DNA of 64,000 nt from Nymphaea colorata (lineage: Eukaryota; Streptophyta; Magnoliopsida; Nymphaeales; Nymphaeaceae): contig NC_045148.1 in the NCBI RefSeq assembly GCF_008831285.2, positions 16,408,802-16,472,801 of the forward strand, in the 5' to 3' direction. The notes under the pieces are model-generated. The model saw only the letters and a program-made list of their open reading frames with translations, searched no databases and was not told where the DNA came from. How positions within the stretch are numbered: the stretch's first letter is position 1; each line of letters starts with the position of its first letter. Shown one piece after another: positions 25,701-36,109 of the stretch. The translations under genes and the position numbers were made by a program.

Positions 25701-26144
25701 GGACTAGGTATTATTCCAGCCTCGTGAAATTATATTTTTTGTCTTTGTTTTTTATTTTTTTATCAATTACATGTTCAATACTTTGATGTCAGCGGCACCA
25801 ACTAGGCAAGCTTTCTACGATTTCTCGTTTACTCCCATATTATCCAGATCGTCTTCTAACATACACCCCATCAGATACTCGAAAATGAACTAATAACAAG
25901 CACCAAGCGCTACCCACAAATTCTACATCAACACAAAGGACCAACCACAAAGACAAAATCCCGAACACAAAGAGGAACTTCAACCTTTCTTTCGCATTAG
26001 CGGATAACAATCAACGAAAAACCCAAAAAACACAATCCTATAGAGAGAGAAAGCAAACAAAACCTGGACGGTGTGAGACTGGATACTGAGAACTCGTCCG
26101 GTTTCCGACGGAAGAGCCAAGGACAGGATCGGCGGGGTCGCCAT
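6073..26144 (-). CDS. SOS4: Pyridoxal kinase (SOS4/PDXK), 12 exons
   Basis: Exons in transcript order: 26144-26064, 24943-24850, 24699-24595, 23339-23256, 21784-21711, 19852-19788, 18355-18292, 15672-15607, 13663-13607, 7264-7220, 7106-7053 and 6213-6073. They join in frame to 309 residues, the length of the cytosolic plant enzyme. It phosphorylates pyridoxal, pyridoxine and pyridoxamine with ATP in vitamin B6 salvage; the Arabidopsis gene affects salt tolerance and root hairs. Visible motifs are the N-terminal [17 protein letters not shown], the [14 protein letters not shown] segment, [12 protein letters not shown] and the [15 protein letters not shown] block with the catalytic Asp (exon 10). 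Intron 2 has a GC donor; every other intron is GT-AG. Intron 9 (6.3 kb) contains a young Copia element in the same orientation. An in-frame ATG at 26225 could add 27 residues. No frameshift or stop interrupts the exons. Confidence 0.95.
6214..7052 (-). other. Intron 11 of the pyridoxal kinase gene
   Basis: This 839-base intron runs from the GTATTG donor after exon 11 to the CAG before the last exon. It contains only short unrelated reading frames and no recognisable element. Confidence 0.8.
7629..7633. repeat. Target-site duplication of the Copia element, left copy
   Basis: The five bases CATAG directly precede the left LTR and are repeated at 13053-13057 directly after the right LTR, as expected for integrase-mediated insertion of a Ty1/Copia element. 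Confidence 0.92.
7634..8084 (-). repeat. Copia 3' LTR (left copy on the plus strand)
   Basis: This 451-base repeat is the 3' LTR in element orientation. It has TG...CA ends, a TATAAATA box on the minus strand at 7780-7787 and a GA microsatellite around 7685-7719 that is 14 bases longer than in the other LTR. Four imperfect repeats of about 45-50 bases containing GAATCCTAGGAGAC lie at about 7815-8050, in the presumed U3 region. Confidence 0.95.
8079..12395 (-). pseudogene. Copia gag-pol polyprotein with one in-frame stop
   Basis: The frame starts with an ATG at 12395. It encodes, in order: a gag domain (UBN2-like), a zinc knuckle [14 protein letters not shown], an aspartic protease site [11 protein letters not shown], a GAG-pre-integrase segment with LWHSRLGH, an integrase core, a reverse transcriptase with YVDDIVITG, and an RNase H with [12 protein letters not shown] and SSTEAEYR. 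The frame continues to a TAA at 8079-8081 lying inside the 3' LTR. A TAA at 10482-10484 interrupts it between the second Asp and the Glu of the integrase triad, with the same frame resuming immediately. No frameshift was found. Gag, protease and part of integrase could still be made from the upstream part; without readthrough the element cannot be autonomous. A sequencing error or recent mutation are both possible. Confidence 0.9.
8085..8093 (-). other. Copia polypurine tract
   Basis: On the minus strand GAGGGAGGG directly precedes the TG of the 3' LTR. This is the standard position of the plus-strand DNA primer. The tract also encodes the last residues of the polyprotein. Confidence 0.85.
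12601..12615 (-). other. Copia primer-binding site (initiator-Met tRNA)
   Basis: Read on the minus strand, TGGTATCAGAGCGCC directly follows the CA end of the 5' LTR. TGGTATCAGAGC is the complement of the 3' end of plant initiator methionine tRNA and is the usual primer site of plant Copia elements. Confidence 0.93.
12616..13052 (-). repeat. Copia 5' LTR (right copy on the plus strand), with promoter
   Basis: This 437-base repeat is the 5' LTR in element orientation. It is identical to the other LTR except for one substitution (in the AATCCTA[A/G]GAG motif near 12799) and a GA tract 14 bases shorter. The TATAAATA box at 12748-12755 on the minus strand should drive transcription toward the gag start at 12395. 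Confidence 0.95.
13053..13057. repeat. Target-site duplication of the Copia element, right copy
   Basis: CATAG here repeats the five bases found immediately left of the element. Confidence 0.92.
14791..15121 (+). repeat. AT-rich dispersed repeat, copy 1 (candidate MITE)
   Basis: The element begins TAGTCACAGAAAACG and ends TTTATTTGTGACTA, so the ends are inverted repeats of TAGTCACA. The interior is A/T homopolymer-rich with the landmarks GCAAATCTACTTATC, AGTTTCTCACTTATTTTA and GAGAAAACCTCGTTGTTTGA. The same landmarks recur in the copies near 15.2-15.5, 48.7-49.1 and 60.0-60.4 kb. No coding capacity and no clear target duplication were seen. Confidence 0.6.
15198..15524 (+). repeat. AT-rich dispersed repeat, copy 2 (candidate MITE)
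   Basis: This copy lies 76 bases after copy 1 in the same orientation and shares GCAAATCTGTTTAT, TTAGTTTCTCACTTATTTTA, TATTATACCC and the end TTATTTGTGACTAT. Its left end is degraded (GTGCCACAAAAAAGG), so the start is approximate. Confidence 0.5.
15673..18291 (-). other. Intron 7 of the pyridoxal kinase gene
   Basis: This 2.6-kb AT-rich GT-AG intron contains a 114-base tandem duplication at 16814-17040 (listed separately). The frame at 16551-16748 shows no similarity that I recognise. Confidence 0.8.
16814..17040. repeat. Two tandem copies of a 114-base unit
   Basis: The unit starts AGCAGATTTTAT and includes TAGCCAGCCTAGCCTAGATT and GCATCAGCGTCAGGCAAGGG. The two copies (16814-16927 and 16928-17040) differ at only a few bases, so the duplication is fairly recent. 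Each unit also contains internal near-repeats of CAGCCTAGATTG and GTGTCAGGC. Confidence 0.85.
18356..19787 (-). other. Intron 6 of the pyridoxal kinase gene
   Basis: A 1.43-kb intron with a GTGTTG donor. It contains a poly-A tract at 19026-19042 and three tandem copies of a 19-base unit AATTTTAAAGTCTAAACAA at about 19634-19688. No gene is seen. Confidence 0.75.
19634..19688. repeat. Three tandem copies of a 19-base unit
   Basis: The unit AATTTTAAAGTCTAAACAA occurs three times in a row; the last copy has one substitution. It lies inside pyridoxal kinase intron 6. Confidence 0.8.
19853..21710 (-). other. Intron 5 of the pyridoxal kinase gene
   Basis: A 1.86-kb GT-AG intron of AT-rich sequence between the exons encoding the [10 protein letters not shown] and TPNQFEAE segments. 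No recognisable element or exon. Confidence 0.75.
21785..23255 (-). other. Intron 4 of the pyridoxal kinase gene
   Basis: A 1.47-kb GT-AG intron that splits a valine codon before CDPVMGDEG. The 97-codon frame at 22255-22548 has no support as an exon: the kinase reading frame is complete without it. Confidence 0.75.
23340..24594 (-). other. Intron 3 of the pyridoxal kinase gene
   Basis: A 1.25-kb GT-AG intron (GTCAGC donor) splitting a glycine codon between LLFYTHLLT and YIGSASF. Poly-A runs lie near 23710 and 23840. No gene is seen. Confidence 0.75.
24700..24849 (-). other. Intron 2 of the pyridoxal kinase gene, GC-AG type
   Basis: The exon ends CACACAG and the intron begins GCAAGC, so the donor is GC, not GT. 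The rest of the donor matches the strong consensus AG|GCAAG seen in other GC-AG introns. The acceptor is TGCAG. The glycine codon G|GG of NHTG-YPTF is split correctly, and no nearby GT preserves the frame. Confidence 0.88.
24944..26063 (-). other. Intron 1 of the pyridoxal kinase gene
   Basis: A 1.12-kb intron with donor GTTTTG right after the codon for Gln27, phase 0. No recognisable element lies inside. Confidence 0.8.
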
Positions 26145-28214
26145 TGAGGTGGAGCCTCTTCTTCTCCCGATCCTGCTCGACAAGCCAAACGAAGACGTCA
26201 GTCCTCCATCACCAATAACCACCATTCCTCTCTCTGACAAAAGCAAGCGCGAGTGCGAGACAGACAAATCGAGAGAGAGAGATTACGCGAGTCGCCGCCT
26301 ATGGAACACGGCCTCCTCGACCCCCCAAATCGCGTCCCCCACCTTCCTTGGTAGCTCACTCCAACTCCACACTTTCTTTATAAGTAGACAGACCAATTCA
26401 CTTGGCGCCTCACGGTGACGGATGAAACCAACAACCAAACACAAGACGTCGCTAACTGATGTTCTATTTCTTAATTTTTTAAATTAAATATTTATTCGAA
26501 AATAACAATTCCTGCAAAAAAAAAACATCACAAATCGTTTTTCTTTTTTTTGAAGAACGTTTAGCTGAGAGATACAGCAAAAACTGCAAAAAATTGAAAC
26601 CGATCAGCTAGGCTGCTGAGTCAATGCACCGACCAATTTAACCACTTGGGTTATCAATTAGCAAAAGGTTCATTTAAAAGAATATACAAAAATCAATTTA
26701 AAGGAAACATTAGAATCATTTATAAAATAATAAGAAATAAACAATAAATGATGCGTAACATGATTCAAATTGATTTGATAATAACTCAATGGAGGATGAT
26801 TAAACGAATCGGATTGATTTGCTAATAATTGAATTGAAGATGACCAAGTTTTACTATTAATACATATAAGGTAAGCGGGAGGATTACAACCAAGTCCAAG
26901 CCAAGAAAAAACAAAAATTCTTTTGCTTTTCCGGTCTTGCTTTTCGAGTCTTGAGTTGCATCAGGGTCAATGATAGCAGTAATGCACCTTTTAACTTATG
27001 TGTTGTACCTCCATTACTTAAAACAAACATAACTCCTATGAGAATGAATCGATGCCCTTCTAGACCTGTCAGTCTTTTAAAGACCACTTAATATTTGGAC
27101 GAAATAACGAATCGTTGTTTCGCCGTTTAAGGTTAACAAACAGTTGTTTAACTTTGAAGATGAATTTCCGAAAAGCTGCCACTGAATATATAATATGAAA
27201 CTTGAAATAAAATGGCAAAATACCTTTCATGAACAAGGATTCTTATTTTATACAAAATAGGCGCATTTTTGTTATTATTTTACATAAAAAAAAATTAATA
27301 CATCTTGATAAACTTATGGTTACTTTTTTCAACTTAATAATAGTATCTACCCCTATTTACAGTTAAAGATGAATAACATTCACAAGAACCAAACTGGTGA
27401 ACGAGCTTTCACTAACTCACCAGCTTGACCAATTATGTCATGCCCTTTCGAGTTTAGTTTTAACTCGTAATCCTAATCAGTATGGTTTTTCTACGATTTC
27501 TTAATGAAATTGAGCGCCTATTTGTTAAGTTTTAAAAGCTCAATGGGTGATTGTTACTTGCCAAAACATTAACTGCATTTTTCTTTTTTTATTTTTTTAA
27601 ACAAAACAAATAATTAAATTATCTACATAAAAATTCAAAGTTTATACAGTTCTCGTGCTTTTGAAAAGCATGATATTAAGATAAACCCAAAGCAACTGGT
27701 TGGTGTAATAAGACAGATGGGTAGTTGAGGATCAATTTCATTCAAGTGTCACTCCTTACGTAAGCCAAAAAAAAAGTGAGTCTTAATTTCTTGGAGTTCT
27801 CCTTTTGGCCGTTCTTGATTGTGAGTGTTCATGATTGGACTTTTCAGTAAGCTTCTTAATAAAAGATGGAACTGCACATATTTATAAAACCCAACAATTT
27901 GAAACACAAAATAATATAAAAGTTTAAACAAAAATAAATTTAAAACCCTTCTTTCTAACTGCAAGTTGAAGAGTCAAGAGGTCTCCATCAATCATGCCAG
28001 TTGATAAGCATCTCAAACATAAAACTCTAAAAGATTTTTTTTTCCTCCAAGAAGTTCCATGACGATTGGATGACTCCCCAAAACTCGTTTTTAAATCGTA
28101 AAACACGTTTGGATCACCCAAAAATTGACTTTTGCCAAACTCGTTTTTGGCAAAAACAAATTTTTAAAAGTAGATGTTATTCACATAGACCGCTTTTTTT
28201 TTTTAAAACTGATT

Positions 28215-28254
<40 letters not shown>

Positions 28255-30128
28255 TAAACTAGTCCTTATAAAACCATTTATTTTAATGTGTCATCCTAAT
28301 GCTACATTAAATCTTAGTTAGTTGTTGGATCCAACACTCTTGGGCCTAGAAAACATCTATAGCACAAGATTGAATAAATATAGATTTATGTAACTCTCAT
28401 AGCACAAAGATTATAGGGCTAATTTGCTTACCAATTTTCTTTTAAAAGAAAACTTCCATTACAACCACAGGTATTTCGTTAAGGGAATTATTTTCTTTTG
28501 GTGATATGTTGTTCTTTTGTAATTGTTTTTTTTTTTTTTTTTTGAGAGGTGTAGATCATTGAGCTGCAACGCGGCCTACTTTAAAAAAGTGTTTGCTACG
28601 AAACTCGTTATCAATGTCATGACCCATGGCACTACTTTCCTAAACCGTCAAAAGGGCTCAAAGCATGTTCTATGAACCCTTCATGACTATAACAAATTGT
28701 TACTATCTACGAATGTGACAAAAAAAAAATAGAGTAGAATCATGAAACACTATGTTATATGAGTACATGAATCTACCTCAATTTTTTGGTTGGTTAATGA
28801 GATGGTAAGAATTTGTACCCCTTAAGGTATAGGGGCTATGACATCTATTCGGAACAGCGAAAAAATAATGACTCACTATATTAAAAAAAAAAATTACTCG
28901 GACTGTTTTTTATGATTGTGTGTCTAACTGCCGGCCTAGTCATAGGGTTTTATTGGCTAAAGCTGTCACCCCGTGATAGGTTAGGCGGTGCAGTATTGAC
29001 TTGGAGTTTAACTGTATGGAAAGCTGTCATGGTTCAAATCCTAGGGGTGCCACTAAGCCTCTAGACTTTTTTTTTTTTGCTGCATATAAAGCAAAAGAAA
29101 TGGTCATATATGAATACTATGGTATTCATCTAAAGTTTTTAGACTATTGCCAGTTCATTACTTGTCCTAGACGATTGCCAGTTGATTACTTGTCCGAATT
29201 ATAGTTTTAAAATTTTAACAGAAGCTAAAAATATAATTTTTTAAAAATTTTTAAAAGTGGACACCCTTGGGGCGGATTTCGAAAATAATTAATGTGCTTT
29301 ATTCATCTCCCCATTAATTTTTGGTGAACTCTTCATTGAATTGCACTAGTTGGCTGATTTTTGGCGACCTATTCTTAGATTTCTAGTTTTGTCGGCAATA
29401 GGCTGCTCCTCTTTCTTGTTTGCATAACATGAAAAGAAAAGAAAACCTGTGCACATGAAGAAGAAAAATTCAACAAAAATGGCAGGTAAGAATTATTTAG
29501 AGAATCTTATATCCGAATTAAACAAACATAGCCTAAAATTTGAACATTGGCATATATATATATATATATATAAAGGAAGGCACTCGCAACAATGCAGCTT
29601 TTTCTTGTGCTAAAAAGCATGTTTTCTGCAAACGCTTTTTAATTTCAATAAGAAAAGCTGAGCTCTGGAATCGGAACACCAGCGGGCCTCTCCATTATGT
29701 ACTCGCAGAATAAGACATTTCCTCTGCACTTCAATCCAATCCCTGCAACGTCCGGTCAACCTGTTCACAGTGCAAGTTCATGGCGCCAACTTGAACAGCA
29801 GTTCAGTCATCATCTTTTCTTTCAAACGCCAGTCTAAATTTTCCCTGGGAAAATGCAGAGAGGCATCGGTTTTGAAGTGTGATTGCTTGGTAGGTGTCTC
29901 AGATTCATGGCCAACAACAGTTCGGTCTTCCTTCACCTATCAATAGTTCCAACTGCCCATTTTCTCCTTCTTAATGGCATTTGGTTGGTGGGTTGTCTGT
30001 GTGCGCATGTGTATGGGTGCATGCATGCGCCGGATGCTGCTGTCCGGGTCCCTCTGTCGTCGGTTGCTCGCCGATGGTGATGTCGACCATCGAATACCTG
30101 GCAGCAAAAAATGTATTGAGGTCAGATC

Positions 30129-30321
30129 CAGGGGCGGAGCCAAGGTAAGGTCTGCAGGGGCTTAGTTCCACCTATATATATATATAAATCTAAATTTTTA
30201 AAAATTTTACTTGTCTTATATAAAAATTTTGAAAAATGAGAAAAATGATAGTTTGGCTCATATCAAAATTTTGAAACTTTAATTTGGCCCTCCTTATAAA
30301 ATTTTTTTGGCTCCACCTCTG
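30129..30321. mobile_element. Small TIR element (MITE) with CAGGGGCGGAGCCA end
   Basis: The left end CAGGGGCGGAGCCAA and the complement of the right end CAGAGGTGGAGCCAA are inverted repeats matching at 13 of 15 positions. The 193-base interior is AT-rich and non-coding. Ends of the type GGGGCGGAGCC are common among small plant elements, so this family is probably already known. No clear target duplication was found. Confidence 0.5.
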
Positions 30322-32468
30322 ATTCGATTAGAATCAAATCCGGTACACTAAAAATTGACAAATATTCAAACCAGATCTATGGTAATCACAACCTTAATAC
30401 TAGTGAGTACTAGAAGTAGGGTTCTGCAACTTTAAAAAGGTGCATGTTTATAAATTACCAATTTAATATAAATCATGTTTTAGTTCATGTTATATATCCT
30501 CATGAAAATCTTTGATTTTTTTTTTTTTGCTATCAATTTTTTTTATGCTATAAAAGCTGTTAATTTCGTAACGAATAATTTGAACTTTAAAAATAATTGA
30601 CTCAATTTATGCTTACTACCAAGTTGCTCCAAAAAATCATGTTTATAAGTTTATGTACAAAAAATGACTTTAAATATCAATTTTTAAGCATATGGGTTCT
30701 CTAGAGTCCTTGACGAAAGTGAAGTGACATGGTCTATACCTGTCAAACTTTATTTTGAATGCCTTTTTGGTGACTTTACGAATGAAAAGGTAAGTTCTAA
30801 ATATAACTAAAAAAAGAAGTGAAAAATTATTTACGCATGAATCAAACTTTATGAGAGCTTTGATGATAATATAGAACAACACAGTTGCATATAATCGTTT
30901 TGACAATATGCATTTTTCTTTTTTCAAAGTCATAGATCTAACTCGTCTCCGTGAGAGATTTGGGAATCACATCACAACTTAGACTGATGTTTTCGTGAAT
31001 CTCTTTTCTCGAAATGAATCATATGAATGTGATCATCGTGCTGATAAACTTAGGCACGAAATCGTGGTGCTTTTGGACTTGCACACCAAAATCTTACGAA
31101 GTCGCAATCAAGAAGAATAGTTACATATGTCAAGATAATTATATATGACCACCCACCTAAGGTTTATGCCTAATTTTCAAAATTAAGACTCTTTGTTGAT
31201 CTTAAAATTAAGGATGTTATTATGAATCCAAGTGAACCTGATTCTTGTGTTAGGAACAACATGAGACTCTTTTTTGGCACTCTCAAGAAGAAATTAAAAA
31301 CAACAATGAAGAAGACAAATATTTACGTGGTTCGGAACAAAAATCTCCTACACTCACACTCTTAGAGAAGACTAAATAAAACTGCGACCCTCCTCTCAAC
31401 ATAAGGATTAGGGCGAAATCCGTATTTGTATAAAATGACATAAATACCCTTATAAAGAAAAAAAATCTCTTTCTCTCTCTCGCATATGAATGTATAGTAT
31501 AAATCAAGTTTCATACAACAGTTCTCTCTCTCTCATCCCTTTTTATTTATCTCTCATATTTCCTTACACTCAACCCCACATTATCCTTTTCCCCCTTTAA
31601 CGTTTCAGTTTGTTAAAATAATTAAACAAAATTTTTCATTCATATGATTTAATTAAAACTTTCAGGTAAATATCTGTAATAAATAACAATTCCTTTACGC
31701 GTGTAGACATATATTATGAGTGCTGGGGATATTATAAACAACGATAATTTTTTTTCCTTTTCTTTTACACAAATAAATAACCACGATTTTGACATTTTCT
31801 TTTTTTTTTTTTCTTTTTAGTTCGTATCCAAACAAGTTTGGTGATAGTTCAATTCATTTCATTTTCTTTTCTTCCTCATAATTTTTCCTCTCTTTATTTT
31901 CTTGTCTTTTGCGTCCATTAAAATTCTTTCCTTCTCATCTCTCCAAACATAACCTTATAATCTAAATTGTCTAAAATATATGGAAAGTTGCCGTCTAGTC
32001 ATTTGAATTTCACGTCAGTCTAACAAATCAAACCGTAAAAACGGATTGGAAATATCCAAGTTAAAGCTACGACATCCACGTACACACACGCATCCAGAGG
32101 CAAGGTCAACAATTAATTTCATTAACCTTTGAGTCTTAAAATCTAATTTATACATTAAAATATCGAAATATATTTTTGAATATCTCAACTCGATTTATTA
32201 CTTAATATATATATTTGTTTATTTATTTATTTATATAAAAAGCGGCACGCCATGCATAAAGAAAATAAATAGTGAAATGAAACGAGAGGGGAAGGTTGAA
32301 GACGAGAGTAATCGGCTACAGAAACGTAGAACCGACGGTCAAAAGAGGGTGAATCATGTGACGACTTCCCCGTCCCCCTTCCCTCTCCAAACTTCCAACC
32401 CTTTCTTTTCTTTCTTTCTCACTCATGCTCTACCTCCAAATCTTCTCTCTTTTTTCTCTCTCTAAGAC

Positions 32469-32525
32469 ATATATATATATATATATTAGCTTCTTTCTCT
32501 CTCTAAGACATATATATATATATAA

Positions 32526-32556
<31 letters not shown>

Positions 32557-32559
32557 TTT

Positions 32560-32612
<53 letters not shown>
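32469..32612. repeat. TA and GA microsatellites upstream of the MYB gene
   Basis: Interrupted TA tracts (32469-32552) are followed by a GA tract (about 32562-32612). The motif CTCTCTAAGACATATATA occurs twice around the first tract. They end about 190 bases before the MYB start codon, in the promoter or 5' untranslated region. Confidence 0.85.
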
Positions 32613-32616
<4 letters not shown>

Positions 32617-32801
32617 GTCACCTGCATGCGTGCTAACCGTCATTCCAAGTCAACCGCTTCTTTCCACCCACTCGAACTCTTATGGGGGCAACACGCCCCA
32701 CTTGCCTCGGCCACCTGATCCTCCTGCTGCTGCTGCATATAATTCCCCTTCCCCACTCTATCCGCTGCCTCTCTCTCTCTCTCCACAAAGGAGTAGGTAC
32801 C

Positions 32802-34816
32802 ATGAGGAGACCGTGCTGTGAGAAACAAGACACCAACAAGGGAGCATGGACGAAGCAGGAGGACCAGAAGCTCATCGACTACATCCGAGAGCACGGAGAA
32901 GGATGTTGGCGCTCGCTCCCTCAGGCTGCCGGTGAGATTCACCTTCCTTCATCCCCATCCCTCCTTTTCTTAGACGCATGTAATAAGGCAAGAGAGAGAG
33001 AGTTGCAACTATTAGTTCTGCTGTGGCAAAGAAGGCTCAATTGTCCTTAAAAAATTATGCAACCGAATCTTGTAGATTGCCATAGTCAGAAGGCTTCTCA
33101 TTTCTCGAGAGGAAAATCAAATTTCCATGCTCCCACTGAAAGGTGGGTTGCAACTTAGAAGTGCCTAATACCAGTAGGATCGACGCATACATAGATGGAG
33201 TTCTTCAAATTCTTCTCAAGAAAATGATTACTTGGAATTTGAGAAGGTGATGCATGTCACTTGGACATGGCTCTGCGGCTCTGCCTTTCCCAGGTTGTTG
33301 ATGAGATCGCCTTTGTGTGCCTTTAGGATTGCTGCGGTGTGGGAAGAGTTGCAGGCTGAGATGGATCAACTACCTCAGGCCAGATCTTAAGCGTGGCAAC
33401 TTCGCGGAAGACGAAGAAGATCTCATCATCAAGCTGCACGCACTCCTGGGCAACAGGTGATCATCAATTGCTTAAGCCTCAAACGCGGTTCATCCTAGAT
33501 CTTCCAAATCAATTTATGCACGATCGATCTTCATGTTGCTAATGAAAATTGCCGTCAAATTCTACATATAACATGTATTCCGTATGTTTCTCCCGGCATT
33601 ATTGTACCGAGGAACGGGAATTGTTCGCCTGCCATGCCCGCTTAAACCATTCATTGAAATCACGGTTAAATTTTGACGGGGATTTTGACTTAAGGTCTCT
33701 CCCCCATCCTTCGAATGTTGGTTTGAAGAGGAGTACTGGCATCAGAATACATCATGAGTTTTCACAGTAAAATCGGCATAAGAGCATGATGAAGTAAAAT
33801 GACATTTTACGACAATATGGTGAGAGAGTCGTTCTGACAGCATGAGATAGGTGTCGCTTAAAATTCAAGTCTTAGGTTAGGTGAGTCCTTTTTTACATAC
33901 GTAAGTGATTGTTATTCGTTGGAAGTATTAAGATGAAGCAACTCATCAGTTACTCGCTTCATGGCAGCATAATGGAGTCTGCACTCGAAATGTTGCAGTT
34001 CGGTTGGCCATGAACATGAGAGCACATAATATAGAGCATTTTTTTTTTTCGCTGCAGAAAACGGAAAAAGAAAAGACAAATTTTTCGTTCTCTGCCTATA
34101 TCTCAGGGATGCATGATTTTTTACTGTACAAATTTGTTTACTCTTATAAAAAATTGCAGACTGATCATGAAAAAGTTGCTGCCCTTTCCCAAGATTCGCT
34201 TTTCTGCCTTGCTTTTTTACGCTCGTACAACATCTTTCCTGCTTAGAAACGTTAGCGCTTATGAATCGCTTCTTCATTGCTCAGGTGGTCGTTGATTGCC
34301 GGGAGGTTGCCGGGGCGCACGGACAACGAGATAAAAAACTACTGGAATTCCCACCTGAGGAAGAAGCTCATCAGCATGGGCATCGACCCCAAGAACCACA
34401 AGATCACACCGTGCTGGCAGCGGCCCCAGCGCTCTCACAGCACCACCTCATCCCTCTCGAGGCCTACCAGTGCGGAGAGCAAGCCCCACAAAGAAAATGA
34501 AGATCGATTCAGTGAAGCGACCAAGAAACAGCACAAGGATCACGTCGACGAAGGCCGGCAGCAGCCATCCGGTGCTGCAACCAGCGAGGCGGAGAGCACG
34601 TTGTTGCCGGACTTGAACCTAGAGCTGAGCATCACCACCCCTCCTCCGCCACCTCCGCCGCCGTCTCTACGTCGCCATCTTCCCTACCCTAAAGCACCAT
34701 CACCGCCACCACCATCCTCACCACCAAGTTCTGAGATCCCTTCTTCTTCCACCACAATGTGCCATCTTCGACCCGTGCCCGACCCCAAGCCACCTACATT
34801 GCTTCTATTCAATTAA
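32802..34816 (+). CDS. R2R3-MYB transcription repressor, subgroup 4 (MYB4/MYB308-like)
   Basis: Three exons: 32802-32931, 33327-33456 and 34285-34816. The first two are 130 bases each, and the intron positions are those usual for plant R2R3-MYB genes. The product has 263 residues. R2 begins near residue 12 ([17 protein letters not shown]) and R3 follows [20 protein letters not shown], ending with [18 protein letters not shown]. The R3 repeat carries the DL..K...L......L...R signature for bHLH partners. The [13 protein letters not shown] stretch corresponds to the subgroup-4 C1 motif. LNLEL at 197-201 is an EAR repression motif. Proteins of this type repress phenylpropanoid, lignin or flavonoid genes in the nucleus. 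The C-terminus is Pro/Ser-rich. The start RRPCCEK differs slightly from the usual GRSPCCEK. The subgroup is inferred from motifs; the exact orthologue is not settled. Confidence 0.92.
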
Positions 34817-35517
34817 ATCATCAGATTCAGTACTTCGTACCTGTTCAGAACTCACCTATTATTGTAGAAGAAAGAAAGAAAGAAAAATGTAAGTACAGTA
34901 GCGCTCGGTCTCTCTCTCTCTCTTGGTAGTTGAGTGAGTGTGAGAGAATGGTTGGTCATGCAATGGGAGGAAGAAGAGAAAACTACCATGGTTGTGACTG
35001 GTTGTTTTGAATATATATATATATATATATATATCCGTCAAAGATGTGGTAGTGGATAAGATGTAAATCTCAAATGAAGTGAATCTCATTTATTATTTGT
35101 ACCAATCCTCTGTGTACCTAATGTGATGAATGGATGGATGGATGTTTCTTAACAAAGATGTGCACATGGTGGGCACCGAGCTTCCATGGCCGGCCCCTCG
35201 GTCGCTCTCAAACGTTCAAGTCTGCCATGTTCATGGCTTCCACAGAAGGCAGTGAGTGCCAAATTTTGGAAGTGCCCACTTGTTTTTCTCCTATTATTCC
35301 TCAAAGGTTCTGAGGGTAAGAGTTTGACATACCATATATGTCCATTTTCTTTTATCATTTGGGCTGTGCTGCAGGGTGCATATGATGTATAAGTGGTGAA
35401 TATATATCATTAATAGGGACGCAAATGGATCGGACCATTCTTTGAAGTAAATATAAAAAAATTAATCAGATACGACATGGCAAGCAAGAACATAAAAATC
35501 CCAAAACCAAAACCCAA

Positions 35518-35637
<120 letters not shown>

Positions 35638-36030
35638 GAGAGAGAGAGAGAGAGAGATTGCTAGATACCAAACCACTTAAAGGATAAAAACCAGAACTTT
35701 TAAATTTATATTAAAAGATGTTTTAAACAAAATGTGAACCTTCACAAACACTAGTTTCATCTAAATCATGTTTTAGTTTAACTCATTTTCTTTTTTAGAA
35801 AAAAAGATCTTTTTTACTACCAAAATTTTGATGTTATAAGAGTCCTTCATTTTTATATTATTAGAAAACATTATTTACGTAAGAAAACAACTAACTTAAT
35901 GTATGTTTCTCACCAAACCACTCTTAAAATCATATTTATAAGGTTAATTGTAAAAAAATATTTTAAATAATTAATATAAATAAGTTAGGTTTATCTTTCT
36001 TACTCAAGTGGTATGGTTTTTACCAACTTT

Positions 36031-36032
<2 letters not shown>

Positions 36033-36103
<71 letters not shown>
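36033..36103. repeat. TA microsatellite, about 71 bases
   Basis: An uninterrupted TA tract. The flanking sequences on the two sides of this tract resemble those beside 35521-35630 (for example AAATGTGAACCT/AAATGCGAACCT and TCATGTTTTAGTTTA/TCATGCTTTAATTTA), so the two tracts sit inside two diverged copies of a larger repeat. Confidence 0.85.

Positions 36104-36109
<6 letters not shown>

Larger units (their letters stand above)
26145..32801. other. Intergenic region between pyridoxal kinase and MYB genes
   Basis: This 6.7-kb region separates two divergent genes and so holds both promoters. The first 300 bases form the kinase 5' region and are GC-richer. The rest is AT-rich with TA tracts near 28220-28250, 29553-29572 and 32469-32552, a hairpin near 28130-28155, a small TIR element at 30129-30321 and a GA tract just before the MYB gene. 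I saw no convincing coding region; the open frames are short and lack family resemblance. Confidence 0.55.

Noticed and set aside
29020-29062. tRNA- or SINE-like B-box (GGTTCAAATCC) followed by GGGGTGCCAC
   Set aside because: The T-stem does not pair, no matching anticodon arm is present and the acceptor stem pairs only in part with upstream sequence, so it is not a tRNA gene. A degraded SINE cannot be excluded.
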